From contig JADDOH010007964.1 in NCBI GenBank assembly GCA_016648135.1, positions 1-64,000 of the forward strand: 64,000 nt of DNA, in the 5' to 3' direction. This stretch comes from Agrypnia vestita. Its lineage: Eukaryota; Arthropoda; Insecta; Trichoptera; Phryganeidae. How positions within the stretch are numbered: position 1 is the stretch's first letter; each line of letters starts with the position of its first letter. The notes beneath the pieces are model-generated. The model searched no databases. It had not been told where the DNA came from and worked only from the letters and a program-made list of their open reading frames with translations. Shown here piece by piece: positions 10,111 to 21,174 of the stretch. The position numbers and the translations under genes were made by a program.

Positions 10111-10870
10111 CGACACGGTATTGCATACTTAAATAAAGTTTTAATTAATTTCACAAAAAGTCATCGGACACGAATAATTCAAACACTAATTATCCTATGT
10201 CGTATGTCGTTCCAGAATCTTTGCTGCACTTTTATCACTTCTGATTAACTTGTCTCTCCTATAGTACATCCTATGCACTTTACTTAAATCGCTCAAGTCC
10301 GCACTAGATAACCATTTGTTTGTCGGTAGGTAACTGTAACTTGGATAAACACGTATTGGTCTCATATTGCTTCGCTGCGTTTCTTTTTCGCTGGTTATAT
10401 CGCATTCGTGAAACGTCAAAAAATGACTGTTTCGCTGTAGCCTGTTGCCCCCCTTTTATAGATAAATGTCTTGACACGATGGTTCCAGAAATTGTGAGAA
10501 TAACTCAGTTGTTTTTCTCGTTTCAGGCTTCACTTCCCTGTATTGTAGTCAATGATTAAATTTGGTATTTGACGTGTGTCGGTATGGAGTCGAGCGTGCG
10601 TGGAATAAAAATAAAGTAAAAAAATGTCCCGTACGAGATAGCAGCCGATTAATCCCGAGGGAGTGGTCATAATTTTATGACTTCTTCGGAAACCGAAGCG
10701 ATTAGGCCAAAATAAAATGTTTTACAATTTTTATTGACTCTGTTTCGGGAACGTGTCAAGTCTCGAGCGGGTGCTTCTCAACATGCACACCTACAAAATT
10801 GCGTGTGGGCAGTCAACATTTATCTAAAGCCGAATATTACCGCTGTCAAAATTTTTAATTTATTTCTAAA

Positions 10871-11271
10871 TTAGCCGTTCGAACCCGGCGTTGCACGGGT
10901 TGAGGATTAAGTTGAAAATAAATTTGTGGGGGAAACAATGGTTTGATTCGAACGGTATAGATTTGCACCGAAAATATATCAGGGGGAGGGAAAAGGGTAA
11001 AGGGGAGGGAGTGAATGTCACCTATGTTACCCGCCGGGTCCCAAAAAAGAAGTTTCCAAATTTTGAGTCCGATCGGTCATACGGTACAGATTTGCATAAA
11101 AAATGTATCAAGGTGAAGGGAAGGGGTAAAAAAATAGAGGGAAAATGTCATATATGTTACTTGCTGGGTCCTAAGGCATAAGTATACAAAATTTGAATCG
11201 AATCGGACAAACGGTGTAGATTTGTATAGAAAACAGACAGACAGACAGACATTGAGTTTTATAGGTATAGA
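10871..11271 (-). mobile_element. Helitron-like non-autonomous element (H1 type)
   Basis: On the minus strand it starts A|TC (TCTATACCTATAAAACTCAA) at 11271 and ends with a hairpin (AACCCG...CGGGTT, 10882-10901) followed by CGAACGGCTAA|T, a CTRR end between A and T as in Helitrons. No target-site duplication is expected or seen. Inside are about two and a half tandem units of ~130 bp (unit starts near 10953, 11082 and 11212) and an (ACAG)n tract. The 96-codon ORF 10891-11181 is an artefact of the repeat. Confidence 0.7.
11232..11250 (+). repeat. (ACAG)n microsatellite
   Basis: Four to five ACAG units lie just inside the 5' end of the Helitron-like element, in the position where related elements carry a CTGT-rich leader. 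Confidence 0.85.
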
Positions 11272-11513
11272 TTTTATTTTTATTTACACTCGATATTTGA
11301 TATATACAAAAACAATATACATAGTGGCTCGTAGATGTTTTCTTTACTCAATTTTGAATTTAATCAATATATAATAATTTCTTTGTCTGTCCATAAGCTG
11401 AAATGATAACTTTAGATAATTAGAGAATTAAATAACACGCAATCAGCGCGCGTGGTGACGCAATTTTTACGGGTGTGGAGCTGGTATAAAATATTCTTTA
11501 CTCATTTTCTGCT

Positions 11514-11699
11514 GTGTCGACAGTTTCGGAGATTGTCCTTGCACCACGGAGACGGAGAAGAGGTTTTGTGCAGACGCGTCGCCGTCCCGCTCGCATTCCC
11601 ATGAGTGAGCAAGGTCACTTCAGCAGTAAAATAATTCCGAACATCGATAGCGAAAATATAGGGCCGATATCAAAACTATTACTCATAGAATGGCCCTAG
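11514..11699 (+). CDS. Short Arg-rich ORF, doubtful
   Basis: This 61-codon ORF has an Arg-rich stretch (PRRRRRGFVQTRRRPAR) followed by ordinary sequence. Its GC content is higher than its surroundings. No family is recognised. It could be an exon or chance. I give it little weight. Confidence 0.15.
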   Translation: MSTVSEIVLAPRRRRRGFVQTRRRPARIPMSEQGHFSSKIIPNIDSENIGPISKLLLIEWP

Positions 11700-12692
11700 A
11701 TGTGTGGCGGGTCTTTCTTCTCTCTAGTTTCGGAGATATGGCACATTAAAGTTTGCAATTAAAAAAAAAAATTTTACATTTATTTTATTTTTGGTTCTGT
11801 ATGTACGATACCTTTGAGCGTGTTACATATTCGGATTCATCTACTATCGTTACTTGTCTACTCACTCATTGAGTGCACTAATTATCGCTCCTCCCCATGA
11901 AATTATGCCATGTTCTATGATCAAATGACAAATTTTACCCTGAATACGCCAAAATAAAAATTAATTTTATGTCATGTTACGCATGCTATTTGTAAGATTG
12001 AGAACCTTCGTGTTTACATGTGGAGACTTGATTTGGTTGATTTTATGGCTTTGGGTTGGTTGTGAGCCGCCGCGTGCGTTTGGATTGTTTTAATAGTTTT
12101 ATTTATTTCGTGAGTGTGATAAAACTGATAGTTGAAAAGTTGCGGCTCATTTTGGTAGAGCGACACTTGCCCGATCATAATATTGTCACGTGTCGTGGCT
12201 GCAGAAGGAATTAATGAAAACGCTGGGATTTGATAACGGATTTATTGATTATCGATTAATTAATTAAACAAACGTACAAGGTTACATATCCTATAAAATG
12301 TAACGCTATTCCTTAAATTAATCTGTTTCGCAAATTTATCATTCGTAAATAGGCACTTTATATTTGTTTGACACGTTATTCACTATTCACTAGAATATTC
12401 CATCCGATTTCCGCACTTATTAATTTCGCTTCGGTTTATTTCGCTACGTAAGAACTTTCCGGAATCTTCGCTGTCGAATTACGACCCGGCTCGCCTGGCC
12501 GTCCTGGAAACTCGCGACTCGCGGGTACCTTCGCTTCTGTTATCACTGTTGAAGAATAGAATTTTTTTATGAACTCATTCAGTGTTTAAGAAACGATACT
12601 ACTTCATTGCCACAGGAGTTGATTCCGCAACCTATTTATTATAATATACATAAAAAATATGTTGAACGCTAAATTTGTTTACAAATTTCATA

Positions 12693-12880
12693 TGTAGGGT
12701 ATAAAAGCCAATGCAGCAATATCCAAAAAAATTGAATTCAGTCTCTGAGGATTACTAATGTATAATGTATTGAGTTCTAGATTTTATAGGACACCAATAA
12801 ATTTATAGGAAACAAGTTTGGAAGGGATAGATAATAAAATCTAAATTAAGTACGTTTTAAATTAGTATTCCCGAATTAAA
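12693..12880 (+). mobile_element. R5 foldback element, one end
   Basis: It begins TGTAGGGTATAAAAGCCAATG and continues with CCAAAAAAATTGAATTCAGT, GAGGATTAC, TTTGGAAGGGATAGAT and TACGTTTTAAAT, matching 40736-40895 in order. The matching right terminus is not found. Confidence 0.65.
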
Positions 12881-13269
12881 GAAATACTTAGACTTAGAAT
12901 ATACCAATAGAGTTAATTACAGTTTAATGGACTAAATTTTTACTTCTGTTTTGTTCCCCATGAAATATAATATATTTAATATTTATTTATTAAAGTGTCC
13001 TAATTATTGTTCATTTTCTCGTTTTAAATATGTTTTGATTTTATCTTATTTATCTGGTTTATTGGTTTAATTATCTTTATTTTACTTTGTTATTAAATTG
13101 TTAAAGGTTTCTAATTATTACTGTTTGCTTGTGTACTAATCATCATTTATATATATATACTGTTCATGTCTATTGTTCATTTATCTGAAAAATGTTTTAT
13201 TTATATTATTATTTTTTAATTATTTACTGAAAAACGTATTTTATGTTAGGTATATGAAAATTATTTTAA

Positions 13270-13345
13270 TTTTCTTGTACAATAAATGCCCACTGGGGCA
13301 GGGCGTTGATTAATAAATAATAAATGTCTTTAAAATATAATTACT
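13270..13345 (+). mobile_element. LINE 3' tail (hairpin type)
   Basis: The stretch TGTACAATAAATGCCCACTG then GGGCAGGGCGTTGATTAATAAATAATAAA resembles the jockey-like tail with a GC hairpin and A-rich simple end seen at 39470-39530. The upstream AT-rich 13000-13260 may be its 3' UTR. Confidence 0.45.
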
Positions 13346-13378
13346 TTTTCAGTATTAAAATGCCTTTATATTGTTTAA

Positions 13379-13460
13379 CTAGTGACCTGGCCCGGCTTCG
13401 CCCGTTACAGTTTTGTTTTTATAGTGATACACTACCTTATCTTCTAAGATATTCAATTTA
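13379..13460 (-). mobile_element. Helitron-like 3' end (H1 type), fragment
   Basis: Minus strand: a GC-rich block (ACGGGCGAAGCCGGGCC) close to CTAG|T, the H1 end signature. The hairpin is degenerate. The rest of the element cannot be followed with confidence. Another start-like sequence with CTGTCTGTCTG lies at 13615-13690. Confidence 0.45.
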
Positions 13461-13699
13461 AAGGATTTAGTGTAAAGCACAAGTTTTATGCGATAAATTC
13501 TTAAGATTAATAAGATGTTTAACGATTAATACTGAATTGGTCAAAATTATATATTTTTTAAATGACTCCTATGGTTGAGGACAAAAATATTTCTAACACG
13601 TAAAATCGCGTATCCATACAAAGTATATAATAGATTCCCCGGCGAGCGACTGTCCCTCTGTCTGTCTGTATGACCGTGCTAATCTCAAGAATCACTGAA

Positions 13700-15550
13700 C
13701 GCATTTATATACATTTATATGTGGTTTTTACTGTTATGATCTGCACTCCTTTAAAAAGATTTAGGTATATAAAAAATTTATCTAAAACACATACAAGCTA
13801 AACATTAACGGTATTAGTGAATCAAGTCGAGAAAAAATTTGACGCTAAAGCGCTCTCATGTAAACGCTGCCTAATCCGTTAGAGATACAAAGAATCGTGT
13901 AGAAAAGAATTGTGTAAAATTGAATTATCTACAAAAAAGACATCGTATATCTATCTCATAAAGAAAACTTACACCAACCAATTTTAACTATAAAATTTCA
14001 ACAAATGTATGTTTAAGATATATATTTTTAAAATTTATTTAATTAATAATATATATAATATTTTATTACAATGATACCCAGAAAATGTTTACAATTCAAT
14101 TTTTTTTGCATGTATACTTATACCTCACCAAAAAGAATTATGATTCCAGCAATTTTTTCTAATTCAGTATTAATCCTTACGTCTTATTAACCTTAAGCAT
14201 TTACCACAGATTAAATTTGTACTTTACACAAAATCGTTAAAATGAATATGTTAGAAGATAAGATTAATCACTTTAAAAACAAAACTGTACCGGGCAACAA
14301 CTATTAATAAATGATAGGACTATCGACTCGTGATTTAGGCACGAATCTACCTGCAAAGTATTATGGACTAGCTCGGTTACATCTTGTATATTGAAAATAA
14401 TAACCAACGCACAGATTTTTTGATAAATGAAACCCGACATTTATCAAAAAATCTGTGCGACACCTTCCAGAATAGTCGTAAAAAAATAAAATAATTAGAT
14501 TCACAAAGACTAACTAGAAAATTCTCTTGAAAAACATTTTTATAAACGTCTTCTTTTTATGTTTTATTAAATATCAAATGCGTAGGTCCGTGTATGAATT
14601 TCCGTTTACAAAAATACAAACTTCCGGAAATCTAAATACCCTATTACGTTTCCATCACGGCATATCAAAAAAACGTATTTTCTATTAGTATTTTTAAAAA
14701 GGCCGCCCCGCTCCTTCGCCCAAGGAGTTATTTCGAGTAATAAAAGTTAGACAGAAAGCATGCTCGCCTACTTCTCCATAGCAAATGACAGCGCTATCAC
14801 ATGCTGGTGACATCTTTGATTTAAGTTTGAAAGCGCTTCACTGTTCGCAGAAAATAAACGGGGTTTACAACTTTGGTAATATTTTCATTAAAAGTTTGAT
14901 GTATGAACAATGGAAAAGTGTTTAGGTGCGTCTTATTTTGAAACATTTTTTTAACATCTACGCTATCATCTACGTTTGGAAAAGAACTCTTTTTTATAAT
15001 TGTAATTTAATTTATTTAATATAATTAATTGCAAAATATTAAGGTATGTATTGTTCTAGATTTACAAGTCAATACATGACATCCTAATTGGAAAATTAAG
15101 ACAGGAAAGTAAAAACTCTGGAAACTGTCATGACATTCTGCCGCACTAAGCTAAAAAGCAGTATCTTCATTAAACAAATTACTGAGTAAATCAAGGAAAT
15201 GTGAGTGGAGCAATTTCTATTATTCAAATGAATATTAATTTATTTTTTTACTCGGTCAATACATATTGAATTAATACAGATGAAAAAGATTATTTTATTA
15301 TTAATTGATGTATTTTTATACAGTTTAAACCTTAAAACTGCAAATAAACTACATGTTACATACACCTGGTTAATATTTTGCTAATTAAAAATGCTTATAT
15401 TTTAATATTTTTTGGAAATACGGCAAATAAGCTTATTAGAAAGGTAAAATATCACCTCAAGTTTTTAAACCACAATTTTTTTTTCTTAAATTATGGAATA
15501 ACTGCCGTAATTTTTTAGAAGTGGAGAAATTTAAAATTTAAGTTTATCCT
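13700..15550. other. AT-rich sequence without genes
   Basis: Apart from the 14408-14459 hairpin and a small GC patch near 14700 (CTCCTTCGCCCAAGGAG, hairpin-like), I see nothing. No ORF of 60 codons or more is present on either strand. Confidence 0.6.
14408..14459. repeat. Perfect 22-bp hairpin with 8-nt loop
   Basis: Arms 14408-14429 and 14438-14459 are exact reverse complements (CGCACAGATTTTTTGATAAATG and its inverse); the loop is AAACCCGA. It stands in AT-rich sequence with no recognised element around it. Confidence 0.9.
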
Positions 15551-15554
15551 TCGT

Positions 15555-15628
15555 AATGGCCATGGTATTGGCTTTTTTGGAAATATTATTTTATTTTATT
15601 TTAATTTAAGCTAAATACCATGGCCATT
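15555..15628. repeat. 15-bp inverted repeat
   Basis: AATGGCCATGGTATT (15555-15569) and AATACCATGGCCATT (15614-15628) are perfect reverse complements separated by 44 bp of AT-rich sequence. Confidence 0.85.
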
Positions 15629-16019
15629 ATTTTTATGTGTTCCATTTTAAAGGTCTGTGCCTCTAAAAAAATATTCTATATTGGTCAAGAAAATAAATTA
15701 TGGTTAAAACGAACACTATTTTTTAGTTCATTAATAATTGAATTATATATGAAATTATTTCGATTCGTTCGATATTTATACTTCGGGTAAAGATCGAACG
15801 CTAGTTGACCATGTATTGGATAACGCCCTTTCTCCAAAAGCATTTAGGCCAATCCATTTCAAGTGGTCCAGCATTAGTTTCTTGACTATTTCAGAAAAAA
15901 TATTTATTCAGTTTTTTTCATTTGGTAGTTCATAACTATTTTTTTTTTAAATTTTATTGTATCCAGTTCAAATATGGCGGCCATTTTCATTTTAATCCGC
16001 AAGCCGTTTATGGTATTTT

Positions 16020-16210
16020 CAGGGAAAAATACAGTGCTTTTCGCGGTGACCTATTTTACAACCGAAGTCGACGAAAAAATGGTCGAGCGATGCGTTTTTT
16101 ACAACTCTACTTTAACGGTAAGAGATGTTTTCTATTGAAAAGTTGTAGAACTCATAAAGTTCTAAAAGTCGACATATATTTACGCGGGCGAAACCGCGCG
16201 GGAAAGCTAG
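16020..16210 (+). mobile_element. Helitron-like element, 3' half (H1)
   Basis: It shares with 48780-49039, 59740-60010 and the inverse of 55307-55560 the blocks CGCGGTGACCTATTTTA, AGTCGACGAAAAAATGG, GATGCGTTTTTTACAA, AACGGTAAGAGAT, TTGTAGAACT and AAAGTTCTA. It ends with a hairpin (GCGGG...CCGCG) and CTAG|T at 16207-16210. The 106-codon ORF 15922-16242 is a reading of this element. Confidence 0.75.
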
Positions 16211-16699
16211 TTGCAAATAAATTGATCGCGATTGTAAAATGAAATAAATTTACTCGTTTCAATGAATCACTTCATCACTGCTTACCCTCTCGAAAGAGCA
16301 ATCAGAAACTTCGTCCATTACGCGGTGCGCATTTGAAGAATAGTTTATTTGCATTAGTAAGTAGGTAGCGGGTACCAAAAATTTTGATTACAGAACACGT
16401 GGGCAGCGCCATTGTGTGAAGGGGTCGGTGTCCGTCTGTAGCGACACACAGTTTGACAAACGGTGGAGCCGCGTGGGAAGGGCGCTCCCTTATTCACGAA
16501 CGCTTGTATTGGATTTGAAATTATCAGCGATTGTCAATTTTATCGAGGAATTCAAACCTTTCCTGTATTAAAAATTGAAAATTAAAAATCAGATAATGTA
16601 AATAACATACAATATAACTAAACAACTACCAATTAATATAAAATCAGCCTTCTACCCGGACAATTCATTTGATTCAATTCAATATATCGATAAATCTTA

Positions 16700-17010
16700 A
16701 CAAATTATACAGTGGGGTTTATAAACTTGAATATGGGGATTGCGATATGACATACATAGGTCGGACAGGCAAATTAACAGAAACAAGATTTAAAGAATAT
16801 AAAATGAGCCTCATTATCATAACTTTTCTGAATATGCTTACCATGTTATAGAAAATAACCATATATTCAACAATACAAATCCTGCATAAACAGACATACG
16901 GCTTAAAAAAAAAAATTAGAAACACTTGAAATTAATAAAAACCTAAATACAACAAAGGACATCATCAACAATCAAATACAACCCTTCACATCACCCCTTC
17001 TCACAATATT
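16700..17010 (+). pseudogene. PLE GIY-YIG endonuclease remnant
   Basis: The frame from about 16708 reads SGVYKLEYGDCDMTYIGRTG: the GVYK...C-x2-C-like...YIG-x-TG core of the Penelope-type GIY-YIG nuclease, with one Cys replaced (EYGDCD). TRFKEYK follows. A frameshift near 16807 moves the reading to HNFSEYAYHVIENNH, then a stop, then LETLEINKNLN and a Thr/Pro-rich end. It is therefore broken at two or more points. The hammerhead core lies about 80 bases downstream on the same strand, the expected PLE order. The minus ORF at 16719-16925 is a shadow. Confidence 0.85.
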
Positions 17011-17087
17011 CCCCTCTCTCCACCTAGACACCTCCTGCACTTCTACTGAATCCACAACCCATACATCAGGCATCCACTCCCGCACAC

Positions 17088-17115
17088 CTGAAGAAGGAAA
17101 CGGAAGTTTCCGAAA
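17088..17115 (+). ncRNA. Hammerhead ribozyme core in PLE
   Basis: CUGAAGA (17088-17094), stem II GGAAAC / GUUUCC (6 bp perfect) with GGAA loop, GAAA (17112-17115), then CCU and triplet GUA. It lies directly after a GIY-YIG remnant. The flanking stem I is weak (CAC/GUA, two of three pairs). Confidence 0.75.
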
Positions 17116-17244
17116 CCTGTAGTATTATGATAATAAAATAGTGGAAAAAGACAATGTTGTGTTTTATTCATATAATTATTGAAAATGGACTTCCATAATG
17201 TAAATGAAAACTCATTTAATTACTTAAAAATTAGGTATTCACTG

Positions 17245-17400
17245 TCGTTCAGTTTTTTGGGTTATTCTGCCGTTTGTATACGATCTTTCTGCCCGACGTT
17301 TTGGATGCTATTACAGGGTCCAAACACAGCCCAGGTGGATCTTGCAATGGGATCCGATATATCTCGATCCAGAATACTATGATGGGAAGATTGTAAAATA
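17245..17400 (-). mobile_element. PLE-like terminal repeat with decayed hammerhead
   Basis: It matches 39840-39930 (TTGGGTTATTCTGCCGT, CGACGTTTTGGATGC, CAGGGTCCA). On the minus strand CUGAUGA has become CUGUGUU and GAAA has become AAAA, so this ribozyme is lost. Confidence 0.55.
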
Positions 17401-17406
17401 ATCATT

Positions 17407-17837
17407 TATACAGGGTTATATGAAAAACATTAATAACCTCGCAGGACTATATTTCTGCCTTGATTATGAGACTAAAATGTCCAAGCTATTGTGACCTAAT
17501 ATCAGTAGTGCGACATCAAAGTTTGCATTTTTTTTTCAATATTTCTTTTTTCAAAAATTCATTCCCTTTGATAAAGTCAAATAAAATATTAAAAACATTC
17601 CAATTAAAAAAATTTCAGGCTTTTTATCATTTTATTTAACTTGTATTGAAACGAATGATAGTACAATGTTTTACAAAAAATAAGTCAGAAATATTGAAAA
17701 AAAAATGCAACCTTTGATGTCGCATATCTCCATAACTATCGATATTAGGTCATAATGGCTTAAACATTTTAGACTCGTAATCAAGGCAGGAATATAGTCC
17801 TGTGAGGTTATTAATGTTTTCCAAATAACCCTGTATA
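17407..17837. mobile_element. FB2 foldback element, copy A
   Basis: It begins TATACAGGGTTAT and ends ATAACCCTGTATA. The long inverted arms (about 150-200 bp each) share CATTAATAACCTC, CAGGACTATATT, TGCCTTGATTA, GACCTAATATC and GACATCAAA, but differ at roughly one base in ten, so the copy is old. Minus ORF 17671-17892 is a reading of the arm. Confidence 0.8.
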
Positions 17838-18623
17838 GCCTGACGACGGAAGGGATTCTTTTACTGTAGAATATGATAAATGTAGAAGGCACAGTAGCAC
17901 TGAACTAGTACCTGTTGCCACTTGCCAATTTCCACCAACCTGGTATTTCTGAACCAATCAAGAGCATTTCTTTCGACACCTGTATTAGCATTCCACCACT
18001 TAAATGTTATTGCGAGTTTTCAATTTTATCATATTTACAGATCGATAAAGTCGATATACCTTCTTAAAATAAAACTGTTCAAATGTTTCACACTAGTGTC
18101 TAAATACCTGCATCTCCCTAACGAGTAAGTCAAGGTGAATACCGAAATATACGAACGACTGATACGCCGACTTGAATTCATCATTAATCATTCCACTTAC
18201 ATAATCTTTTTGATTAAATCTCATTCAAACACAAACATTTACAAAAGTCGAAAATCCCTCCAAACCGATAGGCTATTTTAATAACGTAAGTACAAGTTAT
18301 GAATTTTAAATCATGCCATATTGAGTCAAATTAAATTTTGAAATTTATTTTTACTTGTTTTTGGTCACCCTGTTCACACCTATTTTTTTTAATAATAAAA
18401 TGTATTGTGTTGGTTTGAGAGTGTGTGTCTTATTGTTCAAGTTCTTTCTCCATCGGTTCAAATTATCAACAAAATAAATGTTCGTGTACCAAAGTTCTTT
18501 ATTGAAAAGAGCTGATTGCGATGACGCATATCCCAGACACATTTGTTTCAATTATAAAAATGTATTAAGCGCCAGTAATGTATCTTATTCCAAAAATTAC
18601 ATGAAAGAGACATAATTTTTTAT

Positions 18624-19331
18624 TCAGAATATTTTGAGTTTGTTCAAATCTTTCAGAACAGTGCTGGATTTATGTCACAGAGACATTATTAATCAATTAG
18701 TGTATATTATAGATATCTCACAGAGACGAAACTGTATTAATTATGGGAAAGTAGGTATAGAAGTCATTTGGGTGTAACAGGACTTATGACCTGTCTTTTG
18801 GTAGGCTTAAGTGATCACTTTACACAATTGTAACATTCGCCATTTCCACCCATGATAGAATATACCATGCTTATTCATTTTTTTGGAAGTTGTATATATG
18901 TTCAAATTGCGTGAAGCTTTCATATATGAGTTGTAAGCGCCTTTTCCATGCGGCCTGTACAAAGCCATTTTCATTCCCCTAAATCCCCACAGATGTCGCT
19001 AATGAGAAAATCTCCAATTGATTTTACGGAATTTAGGGAGCAATATCCTTTTATTATGTGTAATGAAATTCATCCGAATACTTGCATTACACTAGGATAC
19101 GCCAGGAAATATTATTTCCAATTTTTGTTAAATTCCTTTTTGACCAGTATTTACAATTCAGAATATTTTGAATAATTCAGAATATTGGCGAATGTTACAA
19201 TTGTGTAAAGTGATCACTTAAGCCTACCAAAAGACAGGTCATAAGTCCTGTTACACCCAAATGACTTCTATACCTACTTTCCCATAATTAATACAGTTTC
19301 GTCTCTGTGAGATATCTATAATATACACTAA
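18624..19331 (+). mobile_element. FB1 repeat copy B, with perfect 146-bp inverted arms
   Basis: Arms 18697-18842 and 19186-19331 are identical as reverse complements over 146 bp. The layout is as in copy A (3240-3884): a left leader with AATATTTTGAGTTTGTTC and GTGCTGGATTTATGTCAC, an inward arm, a middle with ATGCGGCCTGTACAAAGCC, CACAGATGTCGCTAATGAG and ACACTAGGATACGCCAGG, then the second arm at the terminus. Flanks repeat ATAATTTTTTAT (18612-18623 and 19332-19343), a 12-bp target-site duplication. ORF 18948-19175 is a reading of the middle segment. Confidence 0.85.
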
Positions 19332-19419
19332 ATAATTTTTTATGATTAATATTTAGACAATTATTACGGATTTGCGGCAATGGGCGATGGACTAACATTT
19401 CAAACATATTTCGATGAAA

Positions 19420-19612
19420 TGAGTAGCTTGTTGGTGTAGTGGTCATGACGCTTGCCTAGAGATCTGGTGGTCGGTGGTTCGAGCCCCATTCCAGGTACCA
19501 GCAAGTTAGTCCTATTTTCATAGCACAAGCCTTAAGCTTATTTTGAAAATATTAAGAATATTGACGCGACACGTATTCCGTGTTCAAATCTCTATTTATG
19601 AAAAAAAACAAT
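19420..19612 (+). mobile_element. tRNA-derived SINE (family S1)
   Basis: A box TGGTGTAGTGG (19432-19442) and B box GGTTCGAGCCC (19476-19486) have normal Pol III spacing. Next come CAGCAAGTTAGTCCTATTTT, GAAAATATTAAGAATATTG, ATTCCGTG and an A-rich end. It is the best-preserved member of four or more copies in the window. Confidence 0.85.
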
Positions 19613-19825
19613 TAAAACTATTCGTTCCAGATATTACGAGAGATATCTATAGTGCAAAATTCCTCCAGATTCTACCATCTCATTACAATATATAGAGCCC
19701 TTGAGTTGAGTTATCACGTAATGATTTATATGAATCATTCAAACGTAGATAAATCACGTGGCAGAATGCGCGTGCGCTTTTATCCAGCTATATTCCAACT
19801 GACGATATACAACACAGCACGTGGT

Positions 19826-20076
19826 TTTTACTCCCTTTCTTTTAACTCGTAGCGTCTGCTTGCTTGCTTGCTTAACAAAAAAAGAAAAAACTTTGGATCG
19901 ATTTTTAACCCTTTTCCCGTGATCCAATCAAGCTGAAACTTTGCAGGCAATCTCGTGGAGATGATCAAAGAGATCTATCAAATTTTCGTTAAAAAAAAAA
20001 TTATTGTATAATATAGAAATCCGGAAATGAGAAAGGGAGTATTGTAAAAACTTGGTTTTTATGGGTTACTTTTTTA
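19826..20076 (+). mobile_element. FB3 repeat, copy A
   Basis: It starts TACTCCCTTTCTTTTAACTC and ends GAAAGGGAGTATTGT plus AACTTGGTTTTTATGGGTTA. Inside are GCGTCTGCTTGCTTGC, TTTAACCCTTTTCCCGTGAT, CAAGCTGAAACTTTGCAGGC and ATCTATCAAATTTTCGTT. ACTCCCTTTC / GAAAGGGAGT form short inverted ends. Five further copies occur. A (GCTT)4 tract lies inside. Confidence 0.75.
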
Positions 20077-20487
20077 TATATGCTAAAGAAGTATAATTTC
20101 TAACATAAGTACACGCAACTATTTTTTAAAAATCAATTTAGTCAAATCACTATTAGAGAGGCTGCATTAGAAAAGGATGAGATATTTGTCCTTCGACCGT
20201 CAAATGTGTTTTAACCTTTTTATATCAATGACAATTTGTCTTCGGTCGAAGCTTTTTGTCTGCCTTACATTCTGGCTATTAATCTTTCTTTCACGGATGC
20301 GGTCGACTATTAGTACCTCTGGACAAATTAATGTTTGTAAACGTTTAAGATATGGAAAAAATTGTCACCACCGCGTGGGAGGAGATGAATTGTTTATGAA
20401 TGTTTGAGAACAATCCTTGAGCCACTGAAAAAACAATATTAATATATTTTTTAATTATTAAAAAATTATTTTGTTTTCACCACTTAA

Positions 20488-21023
20488 ACAGGGTGTGCAA
20501 GAGCTAGCAGCAGAAACTTGGCCGGTAGATTCCTGACTATGTTATGAGTCTAAAATGTTCGAGCAATCATGACCCAATATCAATAGTTATGAAGATATGC
20601 AATATCAAAGTTTGCATTTTTTTTCAATATTTCTTACTTATTTTTTTGCAAAAGAGTTGAATTATCTTTACAGTAACTTATGTCGATTATGAAAAATTCA
20701 TTCGCTTTAATACAAGTCGAATAAAATGATAAAAATTGAATGACCTTGCAAAAATTGAAAAAAGTTATTTTTTACAAGGTTTTTATCATTTTATTTAAGT
20801 TGTATTAAAGAAAATGAATTTTTCATAATCGATATAAGTGACTGTAATGATCGTTCAACTTTTTGCAAAAAATAAGATAGAAATTGAAAAAAAATGAAAA
20901 CTTTGATATTGCATATCTCCATAACTATTGATATTGGGTCATGATTGCTCGAACATTTTAGACTCATAACATAGTCAGGAATCTACCGGCCAAGTTTCTG
21001 CTGCTAGCTCTGGTACACCCTGT
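20488..21023. mobile_element. FB2 foldback element, copy B
   Basis: It begins ACAGGGTGT and ends ACACCCTGT. The outer ~130 bp of the two arms differ at only about four positions by eye (CAAG/CCAG, GAAGAT/GGAGAT, GCAT/TCAT), though the arms are quite different from copy A. The arms carry GAGCTAGCAGCAGAAACTTG and GACCCAATATCAATAG. The copy is non-coding. Confidence 0.85.
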
Positions 21024-21174
21024 GTATTGAAAATTTCAACATATTTCTGGGCCAATGGTTCTTTTGTAAGAATACAATGTATACGAAACAAATTAAAAAT
21101 CAAAGTATACACAGTAAGAATATAAAAAAGGACCTGATTATTTATAATAGTCAATTAACTATAATCACTTTATA

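Larger units (their letters stand above)
11700..13375. other. AT-rich repeat debris, no gene
   Basis: It holds an R5 end (12693-12880), a GC-richer patch at 12440-12540, and a LINE-type tail (13270-13345). The run from TGTCACGTG (12184) to the GC patch has the feel of an LTR but no paired LTR or priming site is visible. Nothing codes. Confidence 0.4.

Noticed and set aside
10891..11181. 96-codon basic ORF
   Set aside because: It is produced by ~130-bp tandem repeats inside an H1 element; the Lys/Gly-rich words repeat with the DNA.
12184..12560. Solo LTR beginning TGTCACGTG
   Set aside because: No matching CA-terminated end, target duplication, primer site or second copy was found.
15922..16242. 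106-codon plus ORF
   Set aside because: It coincides with a Helitron-like element; three homologous copies elsewhere are not open in this frame.
17839..17870. CUGACGA on the plus strand next to FB2 copy A
   Set aside because: No pairing stem II and no GAAA within range; perhaps a PLE scrap, but not a ribozyme motif.
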